Shown piece by piece: positions 16,554-25,055 of a DNA stretch of 64,000 nt. The DNA lies in assembly GCF_013389595.1 (NCBI RefSeq), contig NZ_CP058306.1, forward strand, positions 2,046,001-2,110,000. Direction: 5' to 3'. Every line of letters starts with the position of its first letter. Within the stretch, counting starts at the first letter, position 1. Under the pieces are notes generated by a model. The model was not told where the DNA came from and made no database searches. It was given only the letters and a program-made list of their open reading frames with translations. The position numbers were made by a program, and so were the translations under genes. Source of the stretch: Flavobacterium sp. I3-2 (GTDB taxonomy: Bacteria; Bacteroidota; Bacteroidia; Flavobacteriales; Flavobacteriaceae).

Positions 16554-17629
16554 TGGAATTTAAACAAAAAATTAAAATTACAGACCGTGCCATCACCAAA
16601 GTTTCAAGTGTAGTTGCCGGAGTTACAATTATCGGAGTTTGTGTTTGGGGAATCTCTACTGTTTGGCGAAATTGGAAATATGAGCATACCAACGATGCAC
16701 AAGTACAAGAATATATAAATCCTGTTATTGCTCGTGTTGGTGGTTATATTACTCAGGTTTCGTTCGAAGAAAATGAAATGGTTAAAAAAGGTGATACTTT
16801 ATTAGTTATCGATAACCGAGAATATATTTATGAAGAAGCACAAACGGAAGCTAATATTCAAAAACAATTAGCAGAAATTGAAGTCATCGAGAAAACGAAA
16901 CATACTTTAGCTGCTGATGCTGAAGCTGCAAAAAGCGTAATTAAAACAAATGAAGCTAAAGTTTGGAAACAAGATTTAGAATACGACAGATATAACAAAT
17001 TATACAAAGTAGAATCTGCAACTGCACAACAATTAGAAGAAGTAAAATCAACTTTAGATGTTTATAAAAGTGAATTGAATGCTTCAGAAAAAACATATCA
17101 AGCAGCAAAATCTAAAATTGTTGATTTAGATGCACAGAAAGCAGTCTTGTTTGCCGAAATTGAACGATTGAAATCATTAAAACAACGTAAAAATTTAGAT
17201 GTTGGTTATACCGTAATCACCGCGCCATATAACGGAAGAATGGGAAAACGAACCATAGAAATGGGACAAATGATTAACCCAGGACAAGTTTTGGCTTATA
17301 TCGTAAATGACGAAACTCCAAAATGGATTGTAGCTAATTTTAAAGAAACACAAATTAGCGAAATGCGTGTAGGAAATACGGTTAAATTAGTAGCCGATGC
17401 TTATCCAGATATTGATTACGAAGGTAAAATTATATCGATTTCTCCTGCAACCGGCTCTAGTTTTTCTTTGCTTCCGCCAGATAATGCAACAGGTAACTAT
17501 GTAAAAATTGTACAACGTGTTCCGGTTCGTATTGAATTGGTTGGTAAAAACGAAGAAGAAGATTTATTAAAATCGGGAATGAACGTAAATGTTTATGTTA
17601 CTAAAAAACAAAACAATGCAACCAAATAA
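16553..17629 (+). CDS. HlyD/EmrA-type membrane fusion protein
   Basis: A 358-residue periplasmic adaptor. It has one N-terminal membrane helix (about 18-40), a split lipoyl/barrel-sandwich domain (IARVGGYITQVSFEENEMVK and, after the coiled-coil hairpin, TVITAPYNGRMGKRTIEMGQ), a hairpin of about 120 residues, and a C-terminal beta-barrel (PKWIVANFKETQISEMRVGN). This is the EmrA type that joins an MFS pump to a TolC channel. It is coupled to the TolC gene by a one-base overlap and to the MFS gene by a longer overlap. Confidence 0.9.
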   Translation: MEFKQKIKITDRAITKVSSVVAGVTIIGVCVWGISTVWRNWKYEHTNDAQVQEYINPVIARVGGYITQVSFEENEMVKKGDTLLVIDNREYIYEEAQTEANIQKQLAEIEVIEKTKHTLAADAEAAKSVIKTNEAKVWKQDLEYDRYNKLYKVESATAQQLEEVKSTLDVYKSELNASEKTYQAAKSKIVDLDAQKAVLFAEIERLKSLKQRKNLDVGYTVITAPYNGRMGKRTIEMGQMINPGQVLAYIVNDETPKWIVANFKETQISEMRVGNTVKLVADAYPDIDYEGKIISISPATGSSFSLLPPDNATGNYVKIVQRVPVRIELVGKNEEEDLLKSGMNVNVYVTKKQNNATK

Positions 17630-19211
17630 TCCAAAAGATTTATTTAAAAAATGGATTCCAGAATGGCTTGTAAAAATCATACTTTTTACAATTTTGATGC
17701 CAACCATGGTACTGTTTTTTTTACCTATTGCAAATTTAAATGCATCGGCAGGTCATTACGGATGTGAACCTAAAGATATGCAATTTGCAGTTACTTTATT
17801 TTATGCTGGTTTTGTCGGATTTTATAGTTTAGAACGCAGATTTTTTTCATTTCTTGCAACAAAAGAATACTTCATCATCTTCAATGTTATGCAAATCATA
17901 ACTTGTTTAATTATGTATTATTCTACCGAATTGTATGTGATTTTTCCGTTACGATTTTTACAAGGAATGTTATTTGCAAGTTCAGTGAATTTATCGCTGT
18001 CAACTATTTTTTCACGTATCGATTCAGAAAAAGCTCGCGAAATAAGTTTCTCTGTTTTTTTTGGAATGCTGATTTGTGCAACACCATTTAATAATATTGT
18101 TACAGCCGATTTAATTGACCAATTCGATTATAATTTTTTATATAAGATTGCCGTATTTTCGTTCATACCAGGATTAATTATGATTTTAATCTCTATGAAT
18201 TATGTACGCTTACAAGTTAAGTTTCCGTTGTATGATTTAGATTGGGAAAGTTTTGTTTTATATAGCGGAATCGGTATTTCTTTTGGATATTTAATGGTTT
18301 ATGGCCAGCAATATTATTGGTTTGAAGATGCTGATATTCGATTGGTTTTTTTAGGTTTGGTTTTGTTTATTTTCTTTTTTGCATATCGACAATTTTACAT
18401 CAAAAGACCTTACATAAACTTAGAGATTTTTAAATTCAGAAATTTTAAAATCGGATGTTTGGTTTTGTTCATTATGTATATTTGCCGATTTGCATCAGGA
18501 ATCACCAATAATTATTTCGGACAAATATTAAAATTTGACCCAAGACATATTTCGTACATCAACATTTTTAATCTTTTCGGATTAGTTTTGGGCGTAGTTA
18601 TATCTTGTGCTTTATTACTACAAAAGAAAAATATTCGATTTATTTGGGGAACAGGTTTTCTTTTTTTATTGATATTTCACGTTGCCATGTACTTTTTGTT
18701 TAATGTTTCTGCAAACGAAAGTTATTATTTTTTACCATTGCTTTGTCAAGGATTAGGCGTAGGTATGATTATGGTTCCGACGATTATCTACATCATTTCG
18801 TCAGTCGATATTAAACTAGGACCATCAGCAGCAGCAACGGCTTTAGCAGTTCGTTATTTAGGATTTACCGTAAGTATTGGTTTGGTAAATTATTTTAGCT
18901 TGTTCAAAAAAAGTCAACATTACAACCGTTTTCAAGATAATATTACTTATGCAAATACAATTTATCAAGATGAGCTTTCTCGTTATATGAATAAATTATC
19001 TTCACGAGGAATGTTACCGGATTTAACCGAAAAAGCGAGTCAAAAATTAGTTATTTCAGACGTAAATCAACAAGCAAGTTTACGATACGCCATGGATTAT
19101 TACGAAATGATGTCGTGGATTATTTTAGCTATGATTATCTTGGTAATTTGCACACCTTACATTAATAAAACCTTGGTTTATTTAAAATCGAAAACGTTGG
19201 TTCCGGCATAG
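17616..19211 (+). CDS. MFS transporter of a tripartite efflux pump
   Basis: An inner-membrane transporter with about 12-14 membrane segments, partner of the preceding HlyD and TolC proteins in an EmrAB-TolC-like pump. The frame opens at 17589, but the ATG at 17616 (MQPNNPKDLFKKW, 531 residues) is preferred: it overlaps the HlyD gene by 14 rather than 41 bases and leaves a hydrophilic N-terminus before the first helix. Motif A is degenerate, as in the Bacteroidota branch of DHA2 transporters (LERRFFSFLATKEY in the loop). A segment GPSAAATALAVRYLGFTVSIG matches late DHA2 helices. The substrate is unknown. Confidence 0.82.
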   Translation: MQPNNPKDLFKKWIPEWLVKIILFTILMPTMVLFFLPIANLNASAGHYGCEPKDMQFAVTLFYAGFVGFYSLERRFFSFLATKEYFIIFNVMQIITCLIMYYSTELYVIFPLRFLQGMLFASSVNLSLSTIFSRIDSEKAREISFSVFFGMLICATPFNNIVTADLIDQFDYNFLYKIAVFSFIPGLIMILISMNYVRLQVKFPLYDLDWESFVLYSGIGISFGYLMVYGQQYYWFEDADIRLVFLGLVLFIFFFAYRQFYIKRPYINLEIFKFRNFKIGCLVLFIMYICRFASGITNNYFGQILKFDPRHISYINIFNLFGLVLGVVISCALLLQKKNIRFIWGTGFLFLLIFHVAMYFLFNVSANESYYFLPLLCQGLGVGMIMVPTIIYIISSVDIKLGPSAAATALAVRYLGFTVSIGLVNYFSLFKKSQHYNRFQDNITYANTIYQDELSRYMNKLSSRGMLPDLTEKASQKLVISDVNQQASLRYAMDYYEMMSWIILAMIILVICTPYINKTLVYLKSKTLVPA

Positions 19212-19256
19212 AACATTCATTATTTTATATAAAAAATGTAAGTTGTGTTACATTTT

Positions 19257-19292
19257 AAAGACTTGCTAGTTTTTACTAACAAGTCTTTTTTT
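19257..19292 (+). terminator. Terminator of the efflux operon
   Basis: An 11-base stem with one mismatch (GACTTGCTAGT / ACTAACAAGTC), then a T tract that runs into the stop of the convergent gene. Confidence 0.75.
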
Positions 19293-19911
19293 ATTTTTTT
19301 AATTTTTGAAGAATCTTATCGGCACGTTTACGTTTTGATTCTACATCAATCTCAACGATTTTTAGTTCAATCGTTTTGATTAAAACTTCTTTATCTTCAG
19401 GTTTGTAGATGGTAAAAGTTTGTTCAACATATTTTGGAAATTGATTATTTGGAGCCTTCAATAATTGTTCGTTTAATAGCGAAAAAGCTTTATGATAATA
19501 GCTGTTTATTTTTGCTAATTCAATTAAAATATTAAAAGCTTGGTCTTTTGTAATCACTGAACCTTCGTCAGAAGCTTGTAAAATTTTAGAAAGATTTTCA
19601 AATGCGAATTCCGGATTAACTTTAGCTATTTCAGCCAAAGCTGTCATTGCGCCCCATTGCATTCGATTGTCTTTATGAGCTAATAAATCTAAAAAAACAG
19701 TTGCGTATTTTTCGATTAATTTCGGTTGTAAGTAACCAATTTCATATAAAACTTTAATACAATCACTTGCAAGTTTTTTATTACCAAGTTCGTTTATCAA
19801 TTCAAGAATACCTGATTCGTTACTCGAATTCACAATTTCTTTTGCTAATGCAATATTTGGGTCTTGAATTTTTAATTTTAAGGAAGTCGATAGAGCTTCA
19901 ATAACACTCAT
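19291..19911 (-). CDS. HEAT-like repeat protein of unknown function
   Basis: A 206-residue, almost entirely helical soluble protein. Repeating helix pairs such as KYATVFLDLLAHKDNRMQWG followed by AMTALAEIAKVNPEFAFENL have the spacing of HEAT/ARM repeats (about four units), which usually make protein-binding surfaces. The basic C-terminus (SKRKRADKILQKLKK) could contact nucleic acid or a partner. No signal peptide is seen. It follows the lipoprotein gene 19924-20514 by 12 bases, so the two are likely co-transcribed. Confidence 0.7.
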   Translation of the reverse strand: MSVIEALSTSLKLKIQDPNIALAKEIVNSSNESGILELINELGNKKLASDCIKVLYEIGYLQPKLIEKYATVFLDLLAHKDNRMQWGAMTALAEIAKVNPEFAFENLSKILQASDEGSVITKDQAFNILIELAKINSYYHKAFSLLNEQLLKAPNNQFPKYVEQTFTIYKPEDKEVLIKTIELKIVEIDVESKRKRADKILQKLKK

Positions 19912-19923
19912 AATTGATAAATT

Positions 19924-20514
19924 TTAATTTTCTTTTAATCCGATACTTTCAATAATTTTCCAATTGGTTTTATCTTGATTAATCGTATTTGAAACAGCAT
20001 CAGTTTTAAAAGACAAATTAACTACCTTGTCGTTTTCTTTTATTAAAACGTACATTGTTTGTTCAGATTTATCATTATTCAATGATGTAAATACTAAATA
20101 ATTCACTTGCTTGTTTCCGATTAAAGAATCTTTTTGTAGCGTAATTTCTTTAACTTCATTTGGAAATTTATCTTTATAATTTTGATATAAACGTTGATTC
20201 AAATCCATCAAACTAAAATCAGAAGAAACAAAATCGGAATTAAAATCAATTGTAATTTTCGAATCCATATTGTCCGAAGCAATTAAGAAATATTGTAAAC
20301 TATCACTTTTGATAAAATCTTTCATCGCATATTTATTAGCGATTTTCATTTCGTTTACTGCAAATCCTTGAGGAACATCGATGAAAAAATTTTTGGTTTC
20401 TAAAGTGTACATTTCAGTTTCAGGAATTTTCGGTTTTGCTGTAACTGTTTTAGCTTCTTCTTTTTTACTACAAGAAATTAAAAACGCTAAACATATAAAA
20501 GGTATAAATTTCAT
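19924..20514 (-). CDS. Lipoprotein of unknown function
   Basis: A 196-residue lipoprotein. The signal MKFIPFICLAFLISC ends in lipobox ISC (Cys15), followed by a Lys/Glu linker. The mature domain alternates strands and helices (FFIDVPQGFAVNEM, VNYLVFTSLNNDKSEQTMYV, VVNLSFKTDAV) in a way that recalls the DcrB/PsbP-like fold, which is only a suggestion. It probably sits in the periplasm or on the surface. It is followed closely by the HEAT-like gene. Confidence 0.7.
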   Translation of the reverse strand: MKFIPFICLAFLISCSKKEEAKTVTAKPKIPETEMYTLETKNFFIDVPQGFAVNEMKIANKYAMKDFIKSDSLQYFLIASDNMDSKITIDFNSDFVSSDFSLMDLNQRLYQNYKDKFPNEVKEITLQKDSLIGNKQVNYLVFTSLNNDKSEQTMYVLIKENDKVVNLSFKTDAVSNTINQDKTNWKIIESIGLKEN

Positions 20515-20597
20515 TTTGATATTTTATTTGCGCTAAGTTACTAACTATTTTAATTCGGTTTCATAAGTAAATCTTAAAACGAATGCATTTGAAATGT

Positions 20598-20605
20598 TAT
20601 CTTTG
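20598..20605 (+). promoter_or_regulatory. -7 promoter box for the trmH-like gene
   Basis: TATCTTTG, an exact TAnnTTTG, 15 bases before the ATG at 20621. Confidence 0.6.
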
Positions 20606-20620
20606 TGAAAAAACAACAAA

Positions 20621-21304
20621 ATGCAACCAAATATCGACTTCCTTTTTCAAGACGAAAATTATTTAGCTTATTTAGAAAACATTGTTACCGACCGAAGAAA
20701 AGAACGTTTTTTAGAAGTTTTAGAAAATCGTACCAAACATTTAACCATTGTTTGCGAAGATTTGTTTCAATTGCATAATACCAGTGCTGTGATGCGAAGT
20801 TGTGAAGTTTTTGGATTGCAAGATTTGCATGTCATCGAACAAAAATTCGGTAAAACCATAGATAAAGAAATAGCGATGGGAGCAGAGAAGTGGGTGGATA
20901 TTCATCGTTACAATAACCATCAAGCTTGTATTGATTCGTTAAAAGCAAAAGGTTATCAAATCGTTGCAACAACGCCACATGTCGATGCTTTTCATTTGGA
21001 AGATTTTGATGTTACTAAACCTTCAGCAATTTTCTTTGGGACCGAGCGTTTGGGTTTATCTGAAGATATTATGAAACAAGCCGATACGTATTTAAAAATT
21101 CCGATGGTCGGATTTACAGAAAGTTTAAACATATCGGTTTCTGCAGCGATAATTATTCAGCAATTAACCAATAAACTAAGAAGGAGCGAAGTGGATTGGA
21201 AACTTAATAACCAAGAAATTTTAGAAAAGAAAATCGATTGGAGTCGAAAATCGATAAAAGATATTGATTTTATTACCGAACGATATTTAGAAAAGAAAAT
21301 GTAA
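20621..21304 (+). CDS. trmH: tRNA (guanosine-2'-O-)-methyltransferase, TrmH/SpoU family
   Basis: A 227-residue SPOUT methyltransferase that uses S-adenosylmethionine to methylate a ribose 2'-OH, probably G18 of tRNA. All three SpoU motifs are present: NTSAVMRSCEVFGL (motif 1), FFGTERLGLSED (motif 2) and ESLNISVSAAI (motif 3), with the deep-knot C-terminus. A C-terminal helix extension (WKLNNQEILEKKIDWSRK) is as in TrmH rather than TrmL, which is much shorter. The gene is monocistronic, with a promoter and a symmetric terminator. The exact target site is inferred from family membership. Confidence 0.88.
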   Translation: MQPNIDFLFQDENYLAYLENIVTDRRKERFLEVLENRTKHLTIVCEDLFQLHNTSAVMRSCEVFGLQDLHVIEQKFGKTIDKEIAMGAEKWVDIHRYNNHQACIDSLKAKGYQIVATTPHVDAFHLEDFDVTKPSAIFFGTERLGLSEDIMKQADTYLKIPMVGFTESLNISVSAAIIIQQLTNKLRRSEVDWKLNNQEILEKKIDWSRKSIKDIDFITERYLEKKM

Positions 21305-21332
21305 AAAAAAGCCTCGAATTTCGAGGCTTTTC
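21303..21332. terminator. Bidirectional terminator (trmH / M42 peptidase)
   Basis: A stem AAAAGCCTCGA / TCGAGGCTTTT with loop ATT; A and T tracts serve both convergent genes. Confidence 0.85.
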
Positions 21333-21334
21333 TA

Positions 21335-22429
21335 TTATTTAAAATAACTAAACGTTTCGTTACTTTCTATTTTTAAAAGTGTGTTGTAAATCAATTTAAT
21401 TACATTTTCAACATCATCTCTATGAACCATTTCTACCGTTGTATGCATGTAACGTAACGGAAGTGAAATTAATGCCGAAGCTACTCCACCATTACTGTAC
21501 GCAAAAGCATCGGTGTCTGTTCCGGTAACACGCGAAGAAGCTAAACGTTGAAACGGAATATTATTTGTTTCTGCTGTATCGATAATCAATTCGCGTAATA
21601 TGTTCTGAACGGCTGGTGCGTAAGTAATAACCGGACCTTTTCCGATTTTTAATTCTCCTTCAATTTTTTTATCAATCATCGGTGTTGTCGAATCGTGACA
21701 AACATCAGTCACAATTGCAACATTTGGTTTTATGGTTTGTGTAATCATTTCTGCACCTCGTAAGCCAACTTCTTCTTGAACGGAATTGGTAATATACAAT
21801 CCAAAAGGTAACGTAATGTTATTTTCTTTTAATAAACGAGCAACTTCCGCAATCATAAATCCACCCACGCGATTATCTAATGCACGACAAACAAATTTAG
21901 TATCATTAAGAATTTCAAAAGTATCAGGATATGTAATCACACAACCTACATGAACTCCTAATTTTTCGACTTCTTCGCGAGATTCACATCCTAAATCAAT
22001 AAAATTAGTTTCAATTTTTGGAGCTTTATCACCTTCACCACCACGATTTCTGGTATGAATTGCAGGCCATCCAAAAACACCTTTAACGATTCCTTTTTTT
22101 GTGTGAATGTTTACGCGTTTACTTGGAGCAATCATTTGGTCGCTTCCTCCATTTCTAATCACGTAAAGCATTCCGTCTTCAGTGATGTAATTAACGTACC
22201 AAGAAATTTCGTCAGCATGACCTTCAATAACTACTTTGTAAGGAGCATCCGGATTAATAACTCCAACACAAGTTCCGTAGGTATCTGTAATAAAAGTATC
22301 TACATAAGGTTTTAAATAATCCATCCAAAGTTTTTGGCCTTCAGATTCAAATCCTGTTGGCGATGCATTATTTAAATATTGCTCTAAAAATGCTATCGAT
22401 TTATCGTTTAGTATCGTTTTTGTTTCCAT
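21335..22429 (-). CDS. M42-family metallo-aminopeptidase
   Basis: A 364-residue cytoplasmic di-metal peptidase (M42: glutamyl aminopeptidase / TET-like, also annotated as endoglucanase by old transfer). Metal-binding motifs are EGHADEISW (His71, Asp73), ALDNRVGGFMIAE (bridging Asp) and NSVQEEVGLRGAEM (catalytic Glu pair), plus the late DTDAFAYSNGG and MHTTVEMVH ligand regions. The family removes N-terminal residues from short peptides and often assembles into dodecamers. The gene has its own promoter and shares a terminator with trmH. Confidence 0.9.
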   Translation of the reverse strand: METKTILNDKSIAFLEQYLNNASPTGFESEGQKLWMDYLKPYVDTFITDTYGTCVGVINPDAPYKVVIEGHADEISWYVNYITEDGMLYVIRNGGSDQMIAPSKRVNIHTKKGIVKGVFGWPAIHTRNRGGEGDKAPKIETNFIDLGCESREEVEKLGVHVGCVITYPDTFEILNDTKFVCRALDNRVGGFMIAEVARLLKENNITLPFGLYITNSVQEEVGLRGAEMITQTIKPNVAIVTDVCHDSTTPMIDKKIEGELKIGKGPVITYAPAVQNILRELIIDTAETNNIPFQRLASSRVTGTDTDAFAYSNGGVASALISLPLRYMHTTVEMVHRDDVENVIKLIYNTLLKIESNETFSYFK

Positions 22430-22445
22430 TATATGAATCTTTTTA

Positions 22446-22453
22446 CAAAAATA
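22446..22453 (-). promoter_or_regulatory. -7 promoter box for the M42 peptidase gene
   Basis: The minus strand reads TATTTTTG (exact TAnnTTTG), 16 bases before the ATG. Confidence 0.55.
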
Positions 22454-22513
22454 CTGAATTAGATGTTTATCCTTTTAAAAATATCTATAAATTTGATTAA
22501 CAAAATAACGATT

Positions 22514-23203
22514 ATGAGACAGCTTTTTTTTATCATATTAATAGTTTTCTTTTCTCAGAAAATTACTGCTCAAGTTAATGATTGGCAGAAATATGCAGAT
22601 ACACTTTCGACGGTTGTAAATGAAGATGGAGAATTAGAAACTGAATTTATGCTTCCTGAATTGAACATCAATTTTACAAAGGAAGAATTAGAACGCATGA
22701 AAGCAAATAATATTTTGCGTAGAAGAATTCTTAGAGTTTATCCATATGTAATTGCTACTTCTGAAGCTTTGACAACAGTTAATGAAAATTTATCTAAGTT
22801 TAAAACGAATCGAGAAAAGCGTAAATATATCAATGCATCTCAAGATTATTTGGAAAGTCAATTTAAAGATAAACTAAAAAAAATGTCTCGTAAAGATGGT
22901 CAAATTTTAGTGAAATTAATTGATAGACAAACAGGGCAAACTACCTTCTCTTTGATAAAAGAATTTAAAAGTGGTTGGAAAGCTTTTTGGTCAAATCAAA
23001 CCGCTAAACTTTTTGACATTAATCTTAAAACTCAATTTAATCCAGAAACAACTTTAGAAGATTTTTATATTGAACGAATTATAGAAGAGTTGCAACAAGA
23101 AGGGAAAATCAATTATTATCCGCCCAAAAAGAAATATGATAATGCTAAATTGAATCAAATTTGGAAGGAAAAATTAGGAGATTCTGGATATTTTCCTGAA
23201 TAA
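22514..23203 (+). CDS. DUF4294 secreted protein
   Basis: A 229-residue exported protein of the Bacteroidota DUF4294 family, function unknown. The frame opens at 22463, but the ATG at 22514 puts a signal peptide at the N-terminus (RQLFFIILIVFFSQKITAQ), so it is preferred. The family core is visible: LRVYPYVIATSEALTTVNEN, DGQILVKLIDRQTGQTT, SLIKEFKSGWKAFWSNQTAK and LEDFYIERIIEELQQEG. It probably acts in the periplasm. It is commonly encoded near the M42 peptidase in this lineage, but divergent transcription here gives no operon link. Confidence 0.8.
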   Translation: MRQLFFIILIVFFSQKITAQVNDWQKYADTLSTVVNEDGELETEFMLPELNINFTKEELERMKANNILRRRILRVYPYVIATSEALTTVNENLSKFKTNREKRKYINASQDYLESQFKDKLKKMSRKDGQILVKLIDRQTGQTTFSLIKEFKSGWKAFWSNQTAKLFDINLKTQFNPETTLEDFYIERIIEELQQEGKINYYPPKKKYDNAKLNQIWKEKLGDSGYFPE

Positions 23204-23220
23204 GTCATGTCGCTTAAAGT

Positions 23221-23249
23221 TTGAAAATTCTTTTAATTACGTATATTTG
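23221..23249 (+). promoter_or_regulatory. Promoter for dnaX
   Basis: TTG (23221-23223), 18 bases, then the exact TAnnTTTG box TATATTTG (23242-23249). It lies 17 bases before the ATG. Confidence 0.7.
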
Positions 23250-23266
23250 TAATCATAATATTTACC

Positions 23267-24352
23267 ATGGAACAATTTATAGTATCTGCGCGAAAATACC
23301 GTCCACAAACATTCAAAGATGTTGTAGGACAACAAACCATTACCAATACATTAATCAATGCTATTGATAATAATCATTTGGCGCAAGCGTTACTATTTAC
23401 TGGACCTAGAGGAGTTGGTAAAACTACTTGTGCCCGTATTTTGGCTCGAAAAATTAATCAAGAAGGCTATGATGACCCAACCGAAGATTTTGCATTTAAT
23501 GTTTTTGAGTTAGATGCTGCTTCTAATAACTCGGTTGACGATATTCGTAATTTAATTGACCAAGTAAGAATACCACCACAAACCGGAAAATATAAAGTTT
23601 ATATTATTGATGAGGTTCACATGCTTTCTTCGGCAGCTTTTAATGCATTCCTAAAAACATTAGAAGAACCACCAAAACATGCTATTTTTATTTTAGCAAC
23701 TACTGAGAAGCATAAAATTATACCTACGATTTTATCGCGTTGTCAGATTTTTGATTTCAAACGTATAACGATTGCTGATGCGAAAGACCATTTAGCAGAA
23801 GTAGCGAAAAGTCAAAATATTACTTATGAAGAAGATGCGCTGCAAATCATCGCTCAAAAAGCCGATGGTGCGATGCGTGATGCACTTTCTATTTTTGATC
23901 GCGTAGTTTCGTATTGTGGTAATAATTTAACACGTCAAGCAGTTGCCGAAAATCTAAATGTTTTAGATTTTGATTATTATTTGCGAGTTACCGATATGAT
24001 TATTGCTAATGATATTCCTAATTTACTTTTAGCTTACAACGATATTTTAGCAAAAGGATTTGATGGTCAGCATTTTGTTGCCGGTTTAGCCTCGCATTTT
24101 AGAAATTTAATGGTTTGTAAAAATCCAGAAACTTTGAATTTATTAGAAGTTAGTGATGAAAACAAACAATTATTTTTAATTCAAGCTCAAAAATTACCGA
24201 TTACTTTATTAATTGCTGGAATTAATTTAGCAAACGATTGTGATTTAAAATTCAAAACAAGTCAAAACCAACGTTTAATGGTTGAGTTATGTTTGATGCA
24301 ATTAGCATCGCTAACTCAAATGGATGAAAAAAAAAATCTAATCGGTTCATAA
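23267..24352 (+). CDS. dnaX: DNA polymerase III gamma (short product of dnaX)
   Basis: The zero-frame product, 361 residues. It is the AAA+ clamp-loader subunit that loads the sliding clamp at the replication fork. Walker A GPRGVGKT is at 46-53, Walker B DEVH at 115-118, the arginine-finger motif SRC at 157-159, followed by the collar domain (about 240-350). The four-Cys zinc module that follows Walker A in E. coli is absent. The frame ends 14 bases after a run of ten A at 24327-24336; reading on in the -1 frame continues the protein without a stop for 224 codons. The short form is thus a gamma-like ATPase plus collar. It could be real or could reflect a sequencing error in the A run. Confidence 0.88.
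   Translation: MEQFIVSARKYRPQTFKDVVGQQTITNTLINAIDNNHLAQALLFTGPRGVGKTTCARILARKINQEGYDDPTEDFAFNVFELDAASNNSVDDIRNLIDQVRIPPQTGKYKVYIIDEVHMLSSAAFNAFLKTLEEPPKHAIFILATTEKHKIIPTILSRCQIFDFKRITIADAKDHLAEVAKSQNITYEEDALQIIAQKADGAMRDALSIFDRVVSYCGNNLTRQAVAENLNVLDFDYYLRVTDMIIANDIPNLLLAYNDILAKGFDGQHFVAGLASHFRNLMVCKNPETLNLLEVSDENKQLFLIQAQKLPITLLIAGINLANDCDLKFKTSQNQRLMVELCLMQLASLTQMDEKKNLIGS
24327..24336 (+). other. A10 slippery run in dnaX (candidate recoding site)
   Basis: Ten A residues after GATG. The zero frame reads GAA AAA AAA AAT and meets TAA at 24350-24352. A -1 slip, or one extra A added by RNA polymerase, continues into a long open frame with the family-conserved FIIPPSFFK stretch. A 5-base stem TCGGT / ACCGA (24342-24346 / 24357-24361) followed by seven T lies just downstream. 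DnaX recoding at A runs is established in E. coli (ribosomal frameshift) and Thermus (transcription slippage). Confidence 0.7.
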
Positions 24353-25008
24353 TTCCACCGAGTTTTTTTAAACTTCAAACTGTAATTACAGAAGAAATTA
24401 AGAACGATAAAGTTTCAGAATCACCTTCTGAATCGTATTCTAATATTGCGCAAACTCAAGAAAACAAAGTTGAATCTGCAACTGAAAATCAAACTGATGA
24501 AATTCAGACTCAGAAAATCGTATTGAATACTCAAAATAATGAATATGCTGTTTCGGCCTTATCATTAAAAAGCATCAAACGAAAAAAAGAGTTAGAAGCT
24601 TCGTTAAGTAAAGCTGCAATTAATCCTGAAGATTTACCTAAAGAAGCATTTTCTTTTGAAGAAATGATTGAACATTGGAATTTTATTGCCGATCGTTTTT
24701 ACAAAACCGGACGTATGTTGATGTATTCGACCATGAAAATGTCTGTTCCTGAATTAAATGGAAATCTAATCCGAATCGAACTTCCGAACGAAGGTTCTAA
24801 GATTAGTTTTGATGAAAACAAATACGATTTGGTGAATTACCTTCGAAAGAAGTTAAACAATTATGCAATCGAAATTCACATTGAAGTTAATGAAGAAATA
24901 AAAATTAAAAAAGCTTTTACGATTGAAGATAAATACAATCAGCTTTTAGAAATTAATCCAGATTTAGAACTACTAGTTAAAACGTTTGATTTAAATTTAA
25001 AACAATAA
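24334..25008 (+). CDS. dnaX: DNA polymerase III tau-specific C-terminus (dnaX, -1 frame)
   Basis: The -1 frame downstream of the A10 run; joined to the first 356 residues it gives a protein of about 580 residues, the usual length for a flavobacterial DnaX. It begins KSNRFIIPPSFFKLQ, then a linker of about 50 residues rich in Glu, Ser, Thr and Gln, and a C-terminal domain from SALSLKSIKRKKELEAS to the end (FEEMIEHWNFIADRFYKTGR, LVNYLRKKLNNYAIEIHIEV). In E. coli the tau C-terminus binds the polymerase alpha subunit and DnaB. The first ATG inside is at 24523, but independent start there is unlikely because conserved residues lie before it. Confidence 0.8.
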   Translation, partial: KSNRFIIPPSFFKLQTVITEEIKNDKVSESPSESYSNIAQTQENKVESATENQTDEIQTQKIVLNTQNNEYAVSALSLKSIKRKKELEASLSKAAINPEDLPKEAFSFEEMIEHWNFIADRFYKTGRMLMYSTMKMSVPELNGNLIRIELPNEGSKISFDENKYDLVNYLRKKLNNYAIEIHIEVNEEIKIKKAFTIEDKYNQLLEINPDLELLVKTFDLNLKQ

Positions 25009-25055
25009 AACAACAGCCTCAAAATTTTAATAATCTTGAGGCTGTTGTTTATTTT
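25008..25055. terminator. Strong bidirectional terminator (dnaX / DUF4252 gene)
   Basis: A perfect 15-base stem AAACAACAGCCTCAA / TTGAGGCTGTTGTTT, 13-base loop. The minus-strand stop codon overlaps its edge. Confidence 0.85.

Noticed and set aside
24342..24369. Hairpin plus T7 behind the dnaX A10 run as a transcription terminator
   Set aside because: The stem is only five base pairs with a 10-base loop, and the conserved tau part continues downstream. It may assist recoding but is not convincing as a terminator.
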